Origin: Blattabacterium cuenoti
Lineage (GTDB): Bacteria; Bacteroidota; Bacteroidia; Flavobacteriales; Blattabacteriaceae
Direction: 5' to 3'
Length of the DNA: 64,000 nucleotides
NCBI RefSeq assembly: GCF_014252295.1
Contig: NZ_CP059215.1
Coordinates: forward strand, 186,001-250,000
Part shown: in pieces, positions 1-8,992 of the stretch
How positions within the stretch are numbered: position 1 is the first letter of the stretch
Layout: the number at the start of each line of letters is the position of its first letter
Notes under the pieces: model-generated
The model's database searches: none
What the model was told of the DNA's origin: nothing
The model's input: only the letters and a program-made list of their open reading frames with translations
Made by a program: the position numbers and the translations under genes

Positions 1-598
1 CTCTAAGAGATATTCTAACTGTATATTCAGAAAAACCTAAACATTGAAAAACATAAAAAACTAAATTAATAACCTTTTTAAATTCTTCTAATAATTGATC
101 ATGTGTACAAAAAATATGTGCGTCATCTTGAGTAAAACACCTAACTCTAGTTAAACCATGAAGTTCTCCACTCTGTTCGTAACGATATACTGTTCCAAAT
201 TCAGAAAAACGTTTAGGAAGATCTCTATAAGACCATTCTTGAGAACGATAAATTTCACAATGATGAGGACAATTCATAGGTTTCAATAAAAATTCCTCAC
301 CTTTGTGAGGTGTATGGATAGATTTAAAATTATCTTTTCCATACATTTCCCAATGACCACTTCTAACATACAGTTTTTTATGTCCAATATGAGGAGTTAC
401 TACCATTTCATATCCAGATTTTTTTTGAATATCAGTTAAAAATTCTTCTAAATTTTTTCTAAAAATTGCCCCTAAAGGCAACCATAGAGGTAGTCCACTT
501 CCTACTCTATTAGAAAAAATAAAAAATTTTAGTTTTTTCCCTATTTTTCTATGATCTACAGTATTGGTTTCTTCTTTTAAAGAATATGATTTATCCAT
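1..598 (-). CDS. thrS: threonyl-tRNA synthetase, 5' part of gene, N-terminal domains absent
   Basis: Class II aminoacyl-tRNA synthetase charging tRNA-Thr. The gene runs off the left edge; 199 codons are visible. The protein opens with a short lead and then DHRKIGKKLKFF, which in ordinary ThrRS lies around residue 240 where the catalytic domain begins. Visible catalytic features are the zinc-ligand Cys in KPMNCPHHC, motif 2 around YRYEQSGELHG, and the zinc-ligand His in FTQDDAHIF. The TGS and editing domains that normally precede this are missing: the same frame meets a stop at 653-655 only 18 codons upstream, and glpF ends at 624. The ATG at 598 is the only good start. The anticodon-binding domain should lie beyond the edge. 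Family assignment is certain; loss of the N-terminal domains is read directly. Confidence 0.93.
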   Translation of the reverse strand, partial: MDKSYSLKEETNTVDHRKIGKKLKFFIFSNRVGSGLPLWLPLGAIFRKNLEEFLTDIQKKSGYEMVVTPHIGHKKLYVRSGHWEMYGKDNFKSIHTPHKGEEFLLKPMNCPHHCEIYRSQEWSYRDLPKRFSEFGTVYRYEQSGELHGLTRVRCFTQDDAHIFCTHDQLLEEFKKVINLVFYVFQCLGFSEYTVRISLR

Positions 599-623
599 TA
601 AAAAAAAGTTACAAATTTTTTTA

Positions 624-1367
624 TCATGATAAAAATAAATATAATGTTGAAGCTATTAAACACCCCAAAATAGGACCTAATACAGGAACAAATGCATAAT
701 CCCAGTTACTTTTTCCTTTTCCAGGAATTGGAATGATAGAATATATAATTCTCGGACCTAAATCACGAGCAGGATTAATAGCTGAACCAGTATTTCCTCC
801 TAATGATAAAACAACACCTAATAATACTAAAGAAGGTAATAATGCCCCTAAAGATCCTAAACCTATAGGATATTTATTTTCTTTCAAAAAAAGGGTACCC
901 TCTACTGTTAGGTATAAAGAAATGAATATAAAAATAAAAGTAGATAATACTTCACTTAAAAAGTTAGAAAATAAATTCTTTATAGAAGGAACTGTAACAA
1001 AAACAGATAGTTTATCTTGTTCTTTTTCCGTTTTTACAAAATGATCCTTATACAAAAACCATACAAATAAAGATCCTAACATAGCTCCAATTAATTGAGC
1101 AATTATATAAAATGGAACCATATTCCAATTGAATTTTCCAATTATAGCAAAACTTATTGTAACACATGGATTCAAATGAGCTCCACTATAAGGAGCAGAA
1201 ACTATTATTCCCATAAAGACGGCTAATGACCATCCTATGGTAATCGTTAGCCATTCTACATTACGGCTGTGACCTTTAGTTTTTGACAAAATTACATTTG
1301 CTACTACTCCATTTCCTAAAAGAACCAAAATCATTGTTCCTATAATTTCTCCATATATTTTTGTCAT
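624..1367 (-). CDS. glpF: glycerol facilitator, MIP/aquaporin family
   Basis: Inner-membrane channel of the aquaglyceroporin family that lets glycerol diffuse into the cell. It has 247 residues and about six hydrophobic helices. The two half-helix signature motifs are visible: HLNPCVT at residues 64-70 and NPARD at 198-202. The first motif is NPC rather than the usual NPA; the second is normal and followed by the Arg expected of the selectivity filter. It follows glpK by 29 bases and glpD lies before that, so the three form a glycerol-use unit. Family is clear; glycerol as substrate is inferred mainly from the neighbours. Confidence 0.92.
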   Translation of the reverse strand: MTKIYGEIIGTMILVLLGNGVVANVILSKTKGHSRNVEWLTITIGWSLAVFMGIIVSAPYSGAHLNPCVTISFAIIGKFNWNMVPFYIIAQLIGAMLGSLFVWFLYKDHFVKTEKEQDKLSVFVTVPSIKNLFSNFLSEVLSTFIFIFISLYLTVEGTLFLKENKYPIGLGSLGALLPSLVLLGVVLSLGGNTGSAINPARDLGPRIIYSIIPIPGKGKSNWDYAFVPVLGPILGCLIASTLYLFLS

Positions 1368-1396
1368 TTTATTTTATTTTTTATATATTGACAATA

Positions 1397-2887
1397 TTAT
1401 TGACAAGACCATGAACGAGTTGCTTTTACCGCTTTTTCCCATCCTTTAATTCTTTCTAAACGATTAGACATTTTTTTCGGTTCAAAAATATGTTCTAATT
1501 GCCATTTTTTTTGAATATCTTCAAGACCGGTCCAATAATTTACAGATAATCCAGCTAAATAAGCTGCTCCAGCCGCTGTAAGCTCTGATATTTTAGACTT
1601 TACTACTCTTACATTTAAGATATCAGACTGAAATTGCATTAGTAATTTATTTACTGTTGCTCCTCCATCTACACGAAGTTCCTTTATAGAAATTCCAGAA
1701 TCTGCTTCCATAGCTTTCAAAACATCCATATTTTGAAAAGCAATACTTTCTAAAGCGGCTCTAACAAAATGAGCAGAAGAAGTTCCTCTTGTTATTCCAA
1801 CAATAGTTCCTCTAGCTTTTTGATCCCAATAAGGAGCTCCTAAACCTGAAAAAGCTGGAACCAAATATAACCCTTCTGTATTCTTGACTGAAGAAGCTAA
1901 AATTTCTGCTTCATTTGAAGATAAAAGTAATCCTAATCCATCCCTTAGCCACTGTACAACAGCACCCGCAATAAAAACACTTCCTTCTAGTGCATATTGA
2001 ACTTGATTTTGAATTTTCCAAGCAATAGTGGTTATTAAATTATTTTGAGAAAAAACAGGTTTGTCTCCTACATTCATTAACATAAAACAACCTGTTCCAT
2101 AAGTATTTTTTACCATTCCAACTTTAGTGCACATCTGACCAAAAAGAGAAGCTTGTTGATCCCCCGCAATTCCTGATATAGGAATTTTATGAGAAAGAAT
2201 GTGTCCTGTAGTATATCCAAAAATTTCACTAGAAGATTTAACTTCTGGAAGCATTGTTATAGGAATATCAAACAGATCAATTAATTCTTGATCCCAACTG
2301 AGTGTATGAATATTAAAAAGCATAGTACGAGATGCGTTAGTGACATCTGTCACATGAATTTCTTTTCCTGTTAAATTCCATATTAACCATGAATCTATAG
2401 TTCCAAAAGCTAAAGATCCAGAATTAGCTTTTTTTCTTGCTTCTGGAACATTATCTAATATCCATTTAATTTTTGTTGCGGAAAAATAAGGATCTATGAT
2501 TAGACCTGTTTTTTTCCTAATCATTTCAGTTAATCCTTCTTTTTTAAGAAGATCACAATATTTATATGTACGTCTATCTTGCCAAACTATAGCATTAAAA
2601 ATAGGCTCTCCAGTTTTCCTTTCCCAGACTACAGTAGTTTCTCTTTGATTGGTAATTCCTATCGAAACAATATTTTGACCTTCTAAATTTGCTTTTAAAA
2701 TTGCCTCTAAAGCAACTGAAGCCTGAGTAGACCATATCTCTTCTGCATTATGTTCAACCCATCCAGGATAAGGATAAATTTGTGTAAATTCTCTTTGAGC
2801 TACGGAAATAATATTCCCAATCTTATCAAAGATGATAGCTCTAGAACTAGTAGTTCCCTGATCTAATGATAGCACATATTTTTTCAT
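1397..2887 (-). CDS. glpK: glycerol kinase
   Basis: ATP-dependent phosphorylation of glycerol to sn-glycerol 3-phosphate in the cytoplasm (FGGY carbohydrate kinase family). The N-terminal phosphate-binding motif [12 protein letters not shown] is intact. Further signatures are [34 protein letters not shown] and the C-terminal [12 protein letters not shown]. The length of about 496 residues is typical. An ATG two codons upstream (2893) is also possible; the second ATG was chosen because known family members begin directly at M-K-K-Y. It sits between glpD and glpF in one transcription direction. Confidence 0.95.
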   Translation of the reverse strand: MKKYVLSLDQGTTSSRAIIFDKIGNIISVAQREFTQIYPYPGWVEHNAEEIWSTQASVALEAILKANLEGQNIVSIGITNQRETTVVWERKTGEPIFNAIVWQDRRTYKYCDLLKKEGLTEMIRKKTGLIIDPYFSATKIKWILDNVPEARKKANSGSLAFGTIDSWLIWNLTGKEIHVTDVTNASRTMLFNIHTLSWDQELIDLFDIPITMLPEVKSSSEIFGYTTGHILSHKIPISGIAGDQQASLFGQMCTKVGMVKNTYGTGCFMLMNVGDKPVFSQNNLITTIAWKIQNQVQYALEGSVFIAGAVVQWLRDGLGLLLSSNEAEILASSVKNTEGLYLVPAFSGLGAPYWDQKARGTIVGITRGTSSAHFVRAALESIAFQNMDVLKAMEADSGISIKELRVDGGATVNKLLMQFQSDILNVRVVKSKISELTAAGAAYLAGLSVNYWTGLEDIQKKWQLEHIFEPKKMSNRLERIKGWEKAVKATRSWSCQ

Positions 2888-2917
2888 AAACATATGATGA
2901 ATAAAGGTGTTACAACA

Positions 2918-4531
2918 TCAAGCAATCGGATAATAGTACCGAACAGCTAACTTTTTGAAAGCAGCTATTTGTGATTTTTCCCATTTTTCATCTTTAGATA
3001 GTTCTTTAGCCATTAACTTTGCTACTCTTGGCGCTATATTTATTGCTTCCTTCGCATTCAAAAACAATAAACGAAACCTTCTTGCCAAAACATCTTCCAC
3101 TGTTCTAGCCATTTCATAACGAACCATCCATATAACTTCTGCTTCCGTACAATAATAATAAGAAGTAGCATTCTGATATTTTGGGATCAAGGGTGTTTCT
3201 AATAATGGATTTTCCTCAATTAATTTTTTTATATGATATTCATCCTCTCCATATTTTTTCCAATGATAATTTTCGTTTTTATATGAATAATTTGATCCAT
3301 AAATTCTAATATTTTTTGTAATAGAAGGTATTTTATCTAATTTTCCTATTTCAATAGCTTTATTAACAGTTTCTTCTGCCATTTTTCTATACGTAGTCCA
3401 TTTTCCACCTATAATGCTTATTAATCCGGATGAACTAATCATAAGTTTATGTGATCTAGAAATATCTTTTGTTTTAGTAGAAACAGAAGAATCACTAGAA
3501 ACAAAAAGAGGACGTAATCCAGAAAAAGCGCTGAGAATATCAGTTTTTTTTGGTGGTGAAACAAAATATTTGTTAAAAGTTTGCAAAATAAAATCTATTT
3601 CCTCTTCTAAAGGCTTCGGTTCAAGAACACTTTTTTTTAAAAAAGTATCTGTAGTCCCTACTAACACATGATTGTACCATGGAACACAAAATAATATTCT
3701 TCCATCCGAAGTTTTTGGAATAACTACTGCATTTGAACTGCTAAAAAAAGATTTATTTAATACAATATGAGTTCCTTGACTAGGTTTTATTAAAATAGGG
3801 CATTCTGACTCATCCATTCTAGAAATAGAATCAGAAAAAACTCCAGTAGCATTTATAACTATTTTTGAATAAATAGAATACTTTTTTTGAGTTTCAAGAT
3901 CATAAGCGACAACTCCAGATACTCTATTACCAACCTTTTTTATAAGATTTTTGACTTGAAAATAATTTAGAAGAATTCCACCCTTTTGAACACAAGTTTG
4001 TGCTAGATTAATAGCTAAACGAGCATCATCAAATTGACCATCATAATATAAAATTCCTCCTTTTAAATTATTTGTTTTTAATTCAGGAAAATTTTTAATT
4101 ATTTCATTTTTTGATAAAAATTGAGACTTTCCAAAACTTAATGATCCAGATAAACATTCATATAGTTTTAATCCAGTCCAATATAAAATTCCCATTTTCC
4201 AACTGAAAATTGGAATAATAAATTTTTGCTTTTTCACTAAATGAGGAGCATTTTTTAACAAAAGACCTCTTTCTTGTAATGCTTCATAAACTAATTTTAT
4301 ATTTCCTTGAGATAAATACCGTATTCCTCCGTGAACTAATTTTGTACTACGACTTGAAGTTCCTTTAGAAAAATCAGATTGTTCTAAAAGAAGAGTTTTA
4401 TATCCCCTGGAAGAAGAATCCAAAGCTATGCCTAATCCTGTAGCTCCTCCTCCAATAATGATAATATCCCAAATATTGACATTCTCCAAAATATTCAAAA
4501 ACCTATCTCTATTTAAAAAACCTTTCATCAT
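2918..4531 (-). CDS. glpD: aerobic glycerol-3-phosphate dehydrogenase (FAD)
   Basis: Membrane-associated flavoprotein oxidising glycerol 3-phosphate to dihydroxyacetone phosphate and passing electrons to the quinone pool. The FAD-binding dinucleotide fold is visible near residue 20 as IIIGGGATGLGIALDSSSRG, followed by GTSSRSTKLVHGGIRYL typical of GlpD. The C-terminal half holds the DAO C-terminal domain with IGGKWTTYRKMAEE. Length is 537 residues, as usual. It leads the glp genes, with glpK 24-30 bases downstream. The product enters glycolysis or gluconeogenesis and the electrons can feed the cbb3 oxidase encoded elsewhere in this window. The start could be either of two adjacent ATG codons. 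Confidence 0.95.
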   Translation of the reverse strand: MMKGFLNRDRFLNILENVNIWDIIIIGGGATGLGIALDSSSRGYKTLLLEQSDFSKGTSSRSTKLVHGGIRYLSQGNIKLVYEALQERGLLLKNAPHLVKKQKFIIPIFSWKMGILYWTGLKLYECLSGSLSFGKSQFLSKNEIIKNFPELKTNNLKGGILYYDGQFDDARLAINLAQTCVQKGGILLNYFQVKNLIKKVGNRVSGVVAYDLETQKKYSIYSKIVINATGVFSDSISRMDESECPILIKPSQGTHIVLNKSFFSSSNAVVIPKTSDGRILFCVPWYNHVLVGTTDTFLKKSVLEPKPLEEEIDFILQTFNKYFVSPPKKTDILSAFSGLRPLFVSSDSSVSTKTKDISRSHKLMISSSGLISIIGGKWTTYRKMAEETVNKAIEIGKLDKIPSITKNIRIYGSNYSYKNENYHWKKYGEDEYHIKKLIEENPLLETPLIPKYQNATSYYYCTEAEVIWMVRYEMARTVEDVLARRFRLLFLNAKEAINIAPRVAKLMAKELSKDEKWEKSQIAAFKKLAVRYYYPIA

Positions 4532-4597
4532 ATTTCATTCATATCAAATTCCAAACGGAATATTTTTCCTATTGGGGTTTTGAAAATGTTCAACGAA

Positions 4598-4605
4598 CAA
4601 AATTA
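4598..4605 (-). promoter_or_regulatory. predicted -7 element upstream of glpD
   Basis: On the minus strand this reads TAATTTTG, matching the Bacteroidetes -7 consensus TAnnTTTG, about 70 bases before the glpD ATG in the 124-base gap between ffh and glpD. No well-spaced TTG at -33 was found, so the call is tentative. A short inverted repeat (TTCC/GGAA around 4543-4554) follows in the presumed leader. Confidence 0.35.
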
Positions 4606-4655
4606 AAAATATTTTCAACAAAAGAAAATTTTAAATTAACACGACCTAAACATTA

Positions 4656-5999
4656 TTATTTTTTATTCATCATTTTATACATAAAATCTTTTATGATTTT
4701 TTGTCCTGAATTATCATTAATTTTCTTCATTATCTTGTTTATATCGTAAAATTTTTTGAAGAAAATATCTATGTGATTTAACGTAACTCCAGATCCTTTA
4801 GATATTCTTTTTCTTCTTTTAAGATCAGTAAATAATTTCGGGTTTTCTCTTTCATTAGGAGTCATAGAATAAATAATTGACTCTATTCTTTTAAAAGAAT
4901 CTTTATCTCCATTATGAAAAAATGAAAAATATCTATTAAGTCCAGGAATCATAGAAACAATATTTTTTATATTTCCTATTTTCTTGATTTGTTGAATTTG
5001 TTCCAATAAATCATTAAAATTAAAACGATTTTTTGAAATTTTTTGATAAATTTTTTTAGTTTTTTTTTCGTCAAATTTTTCCTGTACTTTTTCTACTAAA
5101 GAAACTATATCTCCCATACCTAAAATCCTATTAGCTATTCTATCTGGATGAAAAATTTCTATATCTTCTATTTTTTCACCATTGCTAATAAATTTAATAG
5201 GTTTTCCCACTATGCTAGACATAGTTATAGCAGATCCACCTCTACTATTTCCATCTAATTTAGTCATTACAATTCCATCAAAATTCAATATTTCTGAAAA
5301 AGATTTAGTAGTATTCACAGCATCTTGTCCAGTCATTGCATCTACAACAAATAAAATTTCATCTGGATTTGAATGTAGATTAATTATTTCGATTTCTTCC
5401 ATCATGACCTTATCAATAGCTAATCTACCAGCTGTATCAATGATAATTACATTTCTATTCGTTTGAGAAGCAACAATAATAGATTTATCTATTATTTCTA
5501 TAATATTTTTACTTTTTTTTAAAGAAAAAACAGGAATATTTACTTCTCCTGCAAGAAATTTCAATTGGTCTATAGCTGCAGGTCTATGAATATCTGCAGC
5601 TACTAATAAAGGACGTTTATTCTTTTTTTTTAAAAAAAAAGCAAGTTTAGAAGAAAAAGAAGTTTTTCCACTTCCCTGTAATCCACAGATTACAATAATA
5701 GAAGTCTCTTTAGAAAGATTTATATCTACACTTTTTCCGCCCATAAGTTTTACCAACTCATCATATACTATTTTTATAATAAGTTCTTTTGGACTTAATG
5801 AAGTCAGTACTTTTTCTCCAAGAGATTTTTTTTTAACTTTTTGAATAAATTCTTTAGCAATTTTATAATTTACATCTGCATCAATAAGGGCTCTTCCAAT
5901 TTCTTTCATAGAAGATGCAATATTAATTTCTGTAATTGTATCATTTCCCTTCAAAAATTGAAGAGCTTTGTGAAATTTATTTTGTAAATTTTCGAACAT
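4656..5999 (-). CDS. ffh: signal recognition particle GTPase Ffh (SRP54)
   Basis: GTPase of the signal recognition particle; binds 4.5S RNA and nascent signal sequences and delivers ribosomes to FtsY at the membrane. The N domain covers residues 1-95. The G domain shows GLQGSGKTS (106-114), DTAGR (188-192) and TKLDG (246-250). The C-terminal M domain includes the RNA-binding motif RRKRISKGSG and ends in a Met/Lys-rich tail. It has 447 residues, close to the family norm. It is separated from argS by 52 bases and may share its transcript. Confidence 0.97.
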   Translation of the reverse strand: MFENLQNKFHKALQFLKGNDTITEINIASSMKEIGRALIDADVNYKIAKEFIQKVKKKSLGEKVLTSLSPKELIIKIVYDELVKLMGGKSVDINLSKETSIIVICGLQGSGKTSFSSKLAFFLKKKNKRPLLVAADIHRPAAIDQLKFLAGEVNIPVFSLKKSKNIIEIIDKSIIVASQTNRNVIIIDTAGRLAIDKVMMEEIEIINLHSNPDEILFVVDAMTGQDAVNTTKSFSEILNFDGIVMTKLDGNSRGGSAITMSSIVGKPIKFISNGEKIEDIEIFHPDRIANRILGMGDIVSLVEKVQEKFDEKKTKKIYQKISKNRFNFNDLLEQIQQIKKIGNIKNIVSMIPGLNRYFSFFHNGDKDSFKRIESIIYSMTPNERENPKLFTDLKRRKRISKGSGVTLNHIDIFFKKFYDINKIMKKINDNSGQKIIKDFMYKMMNKK

Positions 6000-6051
6000 A
6001 TAATGTATTTTTATTTAATCTTTACATGACTATTTTATTTAATGAATTTTA

Positions 6052-7806
6052 TTACATACGATCCAGCATTTTGATACCTAATAAATTCATTCCAGATTTT
6101 AACACATTTCCTGTAACATGGATAATATTCATACAAATATTACTCTGAACAAGATTTAGAGGATCTATCAGTCTTTTCTTTTGATAAAGAAGATTGAAAG
6201 TTTTGGATACTTCAAAAACATAATTTGCTATCAACGAAGGATTTAAACTTTTTGATGATTTTTTTAATATTAATGGATATTTTTGAAGAATTTTAATCAT
6301 ATTTTTCTCATACACATCAAATTTTATATTTGACCAATAATCATTTAACAATGAACATAAATTGAAAAATTTACGTTCTAAAGAACGAATTCTTGAATAA
6401 GTATACTGAATATATGTTCCTGTTTTTCCTTTAAAATCTATAGATTTTTCAGGATAGAATACGATTTTTTTTTTCGGATCTACTTTAAGAAAATAATATT
6501 TCATAGCTCCTAATCCTATAATTTTAGCGGAACTATCTTGTTCTTTTTTTTCTTTTAATTTTGAATATTTATTTAAAAAATTTTTTTTTGCGATAGAATA
6601 CATTTTTAAAAATAGGCTATCTGCATCTATTATATTTCCTTCTCTAGATTTCATTCTACCACTTGGTAAATATACCATTTCATAAGAAAAATGGGATAAT
6701 TTATTTACCCATGAATATCCCAAACATTTTAATATTTTGAAAAGAATCTGAAAATGATAATCTTGTTCTTTTCCAACAATGTAGATTAACTTATCTATGT
6801 TATATTTCTTAAAACGTTCTACTGCAGTTCCAATATCCTGAGTTATATATACTGAAGTTTGATCGGATCGTAACAAAAGTTTCTTATCAAAACCTTCTTT
6901 AGTTAAATCAATCCAAACAGATAAGTCTTTTTTCTGAAAGAAAATTCCTTTTTTAAGACCTTTTTTAATAATTTCTTTTCCAGTTTTATACACATTACTT
7001 TCGTATTCTATTTTATCAAAATTTATTTCCAACTTTCGATAAGTTTCCTCAAATCCATTGTAAACCCAACGGTTCATTCTTTCCCAAATTTTTCTAGTTA
7101 TTAAATCTCCATTTTCCCATTTATTTAATAATTCTCTAGCTTCGTTTAAAATAGAAGAATTTTTTTCTTTGGGAACTTTTGAAAGTTCTTCACGATAGAT
7201 TTTATCAAACAAACTGTAATATTTTCCGACAAAATGATCTCCTTTCATATTAACATCATCTGGTGTTTCTCCTTTCCCAAATTTTTTCCATGCTACCATT
7301 GATTTACATATATGAATACCTCTATCATTAATAATTTGAATTTTTATTATTTGATGTCCAACCATTTTTAATATTTCAGCTATAGAAGATCCAATTAAGA
7401 TATTTCTAACATGTCCTAAATGAAGAGGTTTATTAGTATTAGGAGATGAATATTCGATCATAATTTTTTTAGATGGTAATTTTAAATGATAAAAATTTGT
7501 ATTTAACATTCTTTTTAAAAGAAAAATATAATAACCATCTTCGAAAATAAAATTTAAAAAACCTTCAATAATAGAAAATCGAATTAATCCTTTTAATTGA
7601 TTTTGAACATATGTTCCTATATTTTTCCCTATATCTTCTGCAGGTTTTCTTAATTTTTTAGATAAGGAAAATAAAATAAAAGTAAGATCTCCTGGATATT
7701 CTTTTTTCGTATATTGAAAATCTAATTCAGGACAATATTCTAATTTATACAAAACAAATATAGATTCTTTTGTTATTTCCTCTATAGATTGAAAATGATC
7801 ATTCAT
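6052..7806 (-). CDS. argS: arginyl-tRNA synthetase
   Basis: Class I synthetase attaching arginine to tRNA-Arg. The HIGH-type motif is seen as SPNTNKPLHLGHVRN, and the region equivalent to KMSKS as SGRMKSREGN, where ArgRS is usually degenerate. A DALR-type anticodon-binding domain lies at the C-terminus (TYIQYTYSRIRS onward). The length of about 584 residues is normal. An ATG five codons upstream (7821) is an alternative start; the internal one was preferred because the N-terminal arginyl additional domain begins right after it. ilvE ends 31 bases upstream on the same strand. Confidence 0.95.
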   Translation of the reverse strand: MNDHFQSIEEITKESIFVLYKLEYCPELDFQYTKKEYPGDLTFILFSLSKKLRKPAEDIGKNIGTYVQNQLKGLIRFSIIEGFLNFIFEDGYYIFLLKRMLNTNFYHLKLPSKKIMIEYSSPNTNKPLHLGHVRNILIGSSIAEILKMVGHQIIKIQIINDRGIHICKSMVAWKKFGKGETPDDVNMKGDHFVGKYYSLFDKIYREELSKVPKEKNSSILNEARELLNKWENGDLITRKIWERMNRWVYNGFEETYRKLEINFDKIEYESNVYKTGKEIIKKGLKKGIFFQKKDLSVWIDLTKEGFDKKLLLRSDQTSVYITQDIGTAVERFKKYNIDKLIYIVGKEQDYHFQILFKILKCLGYSWVNKLSHFSYEMVYLPSGRMKSREGNIIDADSLFLKMYSIAKKNFLNKYSKLKEKKEQDSSAKIIGLGAMKYYFLKVDPKKKIVFYPEKSIDFKGKTGTYIQYTYSRIRSLERKFFNLCSLLNDYWSNIKFDVYEKNMIKILQKYPLILKKSSKSLNPSLIANYVFEVSKTFNLLYQKKRLIDPLNLVQSNICMNIIHVTGNVLKSGMNLLGIKMLDRM

Positions 7807-7837
7807 ACATATACAACGCATACTATTAAGAATATTT

Positions 7838-8905
7838 TTATAAATATTTTTTTAGTTGAACTCTCCATCCAAAAGGATCTTTTGATAAATTATGTTGTAT
7901 ATCCAATAATCTTTTTTTCAAACGAAGAGATATTCGTTCTTTTTCAGAAATATTTGGTAATAAAAAATTACGACCTTTATAACTGATCATTTTAAAATAA
8001 TTTATGACAGCTGCAGTTCCACATCCAAAAGATTCTTTTAACTTTTCTTTTTCTAATCCATTTATAATTTCTGAGACACTTAAATCTCTTTCTTCTACGT
8101 GAATTCCTTCTTCTTTCGCTAAAGAAAGAATGCTTTTACAAGTAATTCCACTTAAAATGTTATCATTCAATTTTGGAGTTACAAGTTTATTATTTAACCA
8201 AAAAAAAACATTCATAGTCCCTAATTCTTCTATCATTGTATGAGTAGAAGAATCTGTCCACAATATTTGATCAAATCCTTCTTCATTTGCTAGTCTAGTA
8301 GGATAAAAAGAAGAAGCATAATTTCCAGCAGCTTTAGTAAATCCAATTCCACCTGCTGAAGAACGACTATATTTTTCTTCTATTTTAATTTTCAAAGGAT
8401 GTTTGTAATAGGAATCTGCAGGAGTAGATATTATTATAAACATATAATCTTGAGAAGGTTTTGCCGATAAAACTCCATTTGTAGCAATTAAAAAAGGACG
8501 AATATATAAAGATTGTCCATAGTTTTTAGGAATCCAATTCCTGTCTATATCTATTAATTTTATAAGTCCATTCATAAAAATATCTTTTGGGATAGAAGGC
8601 ATTTCTAAACGAGCAGCAGATCTATTTATTCTTGTAAAATTTTCTTTTGGACGGAATAAAAAAACTTCTTCGTTTTTATCTTTATAAGCTTTCATACCTT
8701 CAAAAACAGCTTGTCCATAATGGAAAACAGGAGATACAGGAGAAAACATGATATTTCCAAAAGGCTTAATAATAGAATTTATCCATTCTCCATTTTTGTA
8801 TTCAGAACAAAACATATGGTCTGAATACTGATTCCCAAAGGAAATATTGTTAAAATCCATTTTTTCAATTCTTGATTGAAAGATTTTTTCTATTATCATT
8901 CTCAT
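7838..8905 (-). CDS. ilvE: branched-chain amino acid aminotransferase
   Basis: PLP-dependent class IV aminotransferase performing the last step of Ile, Leu and Val synthesis, or the first step of their breakdown. The PLP lysine is Lys191 in GIGFTKAAGNYASSF, followed by the EELGTMNVFF motif characteristic of BCATs and the phosphate-binding GITCKSIL. At 355 residues it matches the larger type-2 (eukaryote-like) BCAT. It lies downstream of the fused 2-oxoacid dehydrogenase E1 (87-base gap), which suggests branched-chain keto-acid metabolism, though this linkage is inference. Confidence 0.93.
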   Translation of the reverse strand: MRMIIEKIFQSRIEKMDFNNISFGNQYSDHMFCSEYKNGEWINSIIKPFGNIMFSPVSPVFHYGQAVFEGMKAYKDKNEEVFLFRPKENFTRINRSAARLEMPSIPKDIFMNGLIKLIDIDRNWIPKNYGQSLYIRPFLIATNGVLSAKPSQDYMFIIISTPADSYYKHPLKIKIEEKYSRSSAGGIGFTKAAGNYASSFYPTRLANEEGFDQILWTDSSTHTMIEELGTMNVFFWLNNKLVTPKLNDNILSGITCKSILSLAKEEGIHVEERDLSVSEIINGLEKEKLKESFGCGTAAVINYFKMISYKGRNFLLPNISEKERISLRLKKRLLDIQHNLSKDPFGWRVQLKKYL

Positions 8906-8992
8906 AAATAAAGTAAAAAAATTAGTGAAAACAAATATAACAAATGATTATTATGTTTAAATAAAAATTTTATAATAAAAAACTTACTTTTT

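Noticed and set aside
733-1044. Open frame on the plus strand opposite glpF (103 codons)
   Set aside because: It mirrors the glpF coding strand, has no family features and no start signals; low-complexity antisense frame.
5182-5466. Open frame on the plus strand opposite ffh
   Set aside because: Antisense to the conserved GTPase domain; no recognisable protein features.
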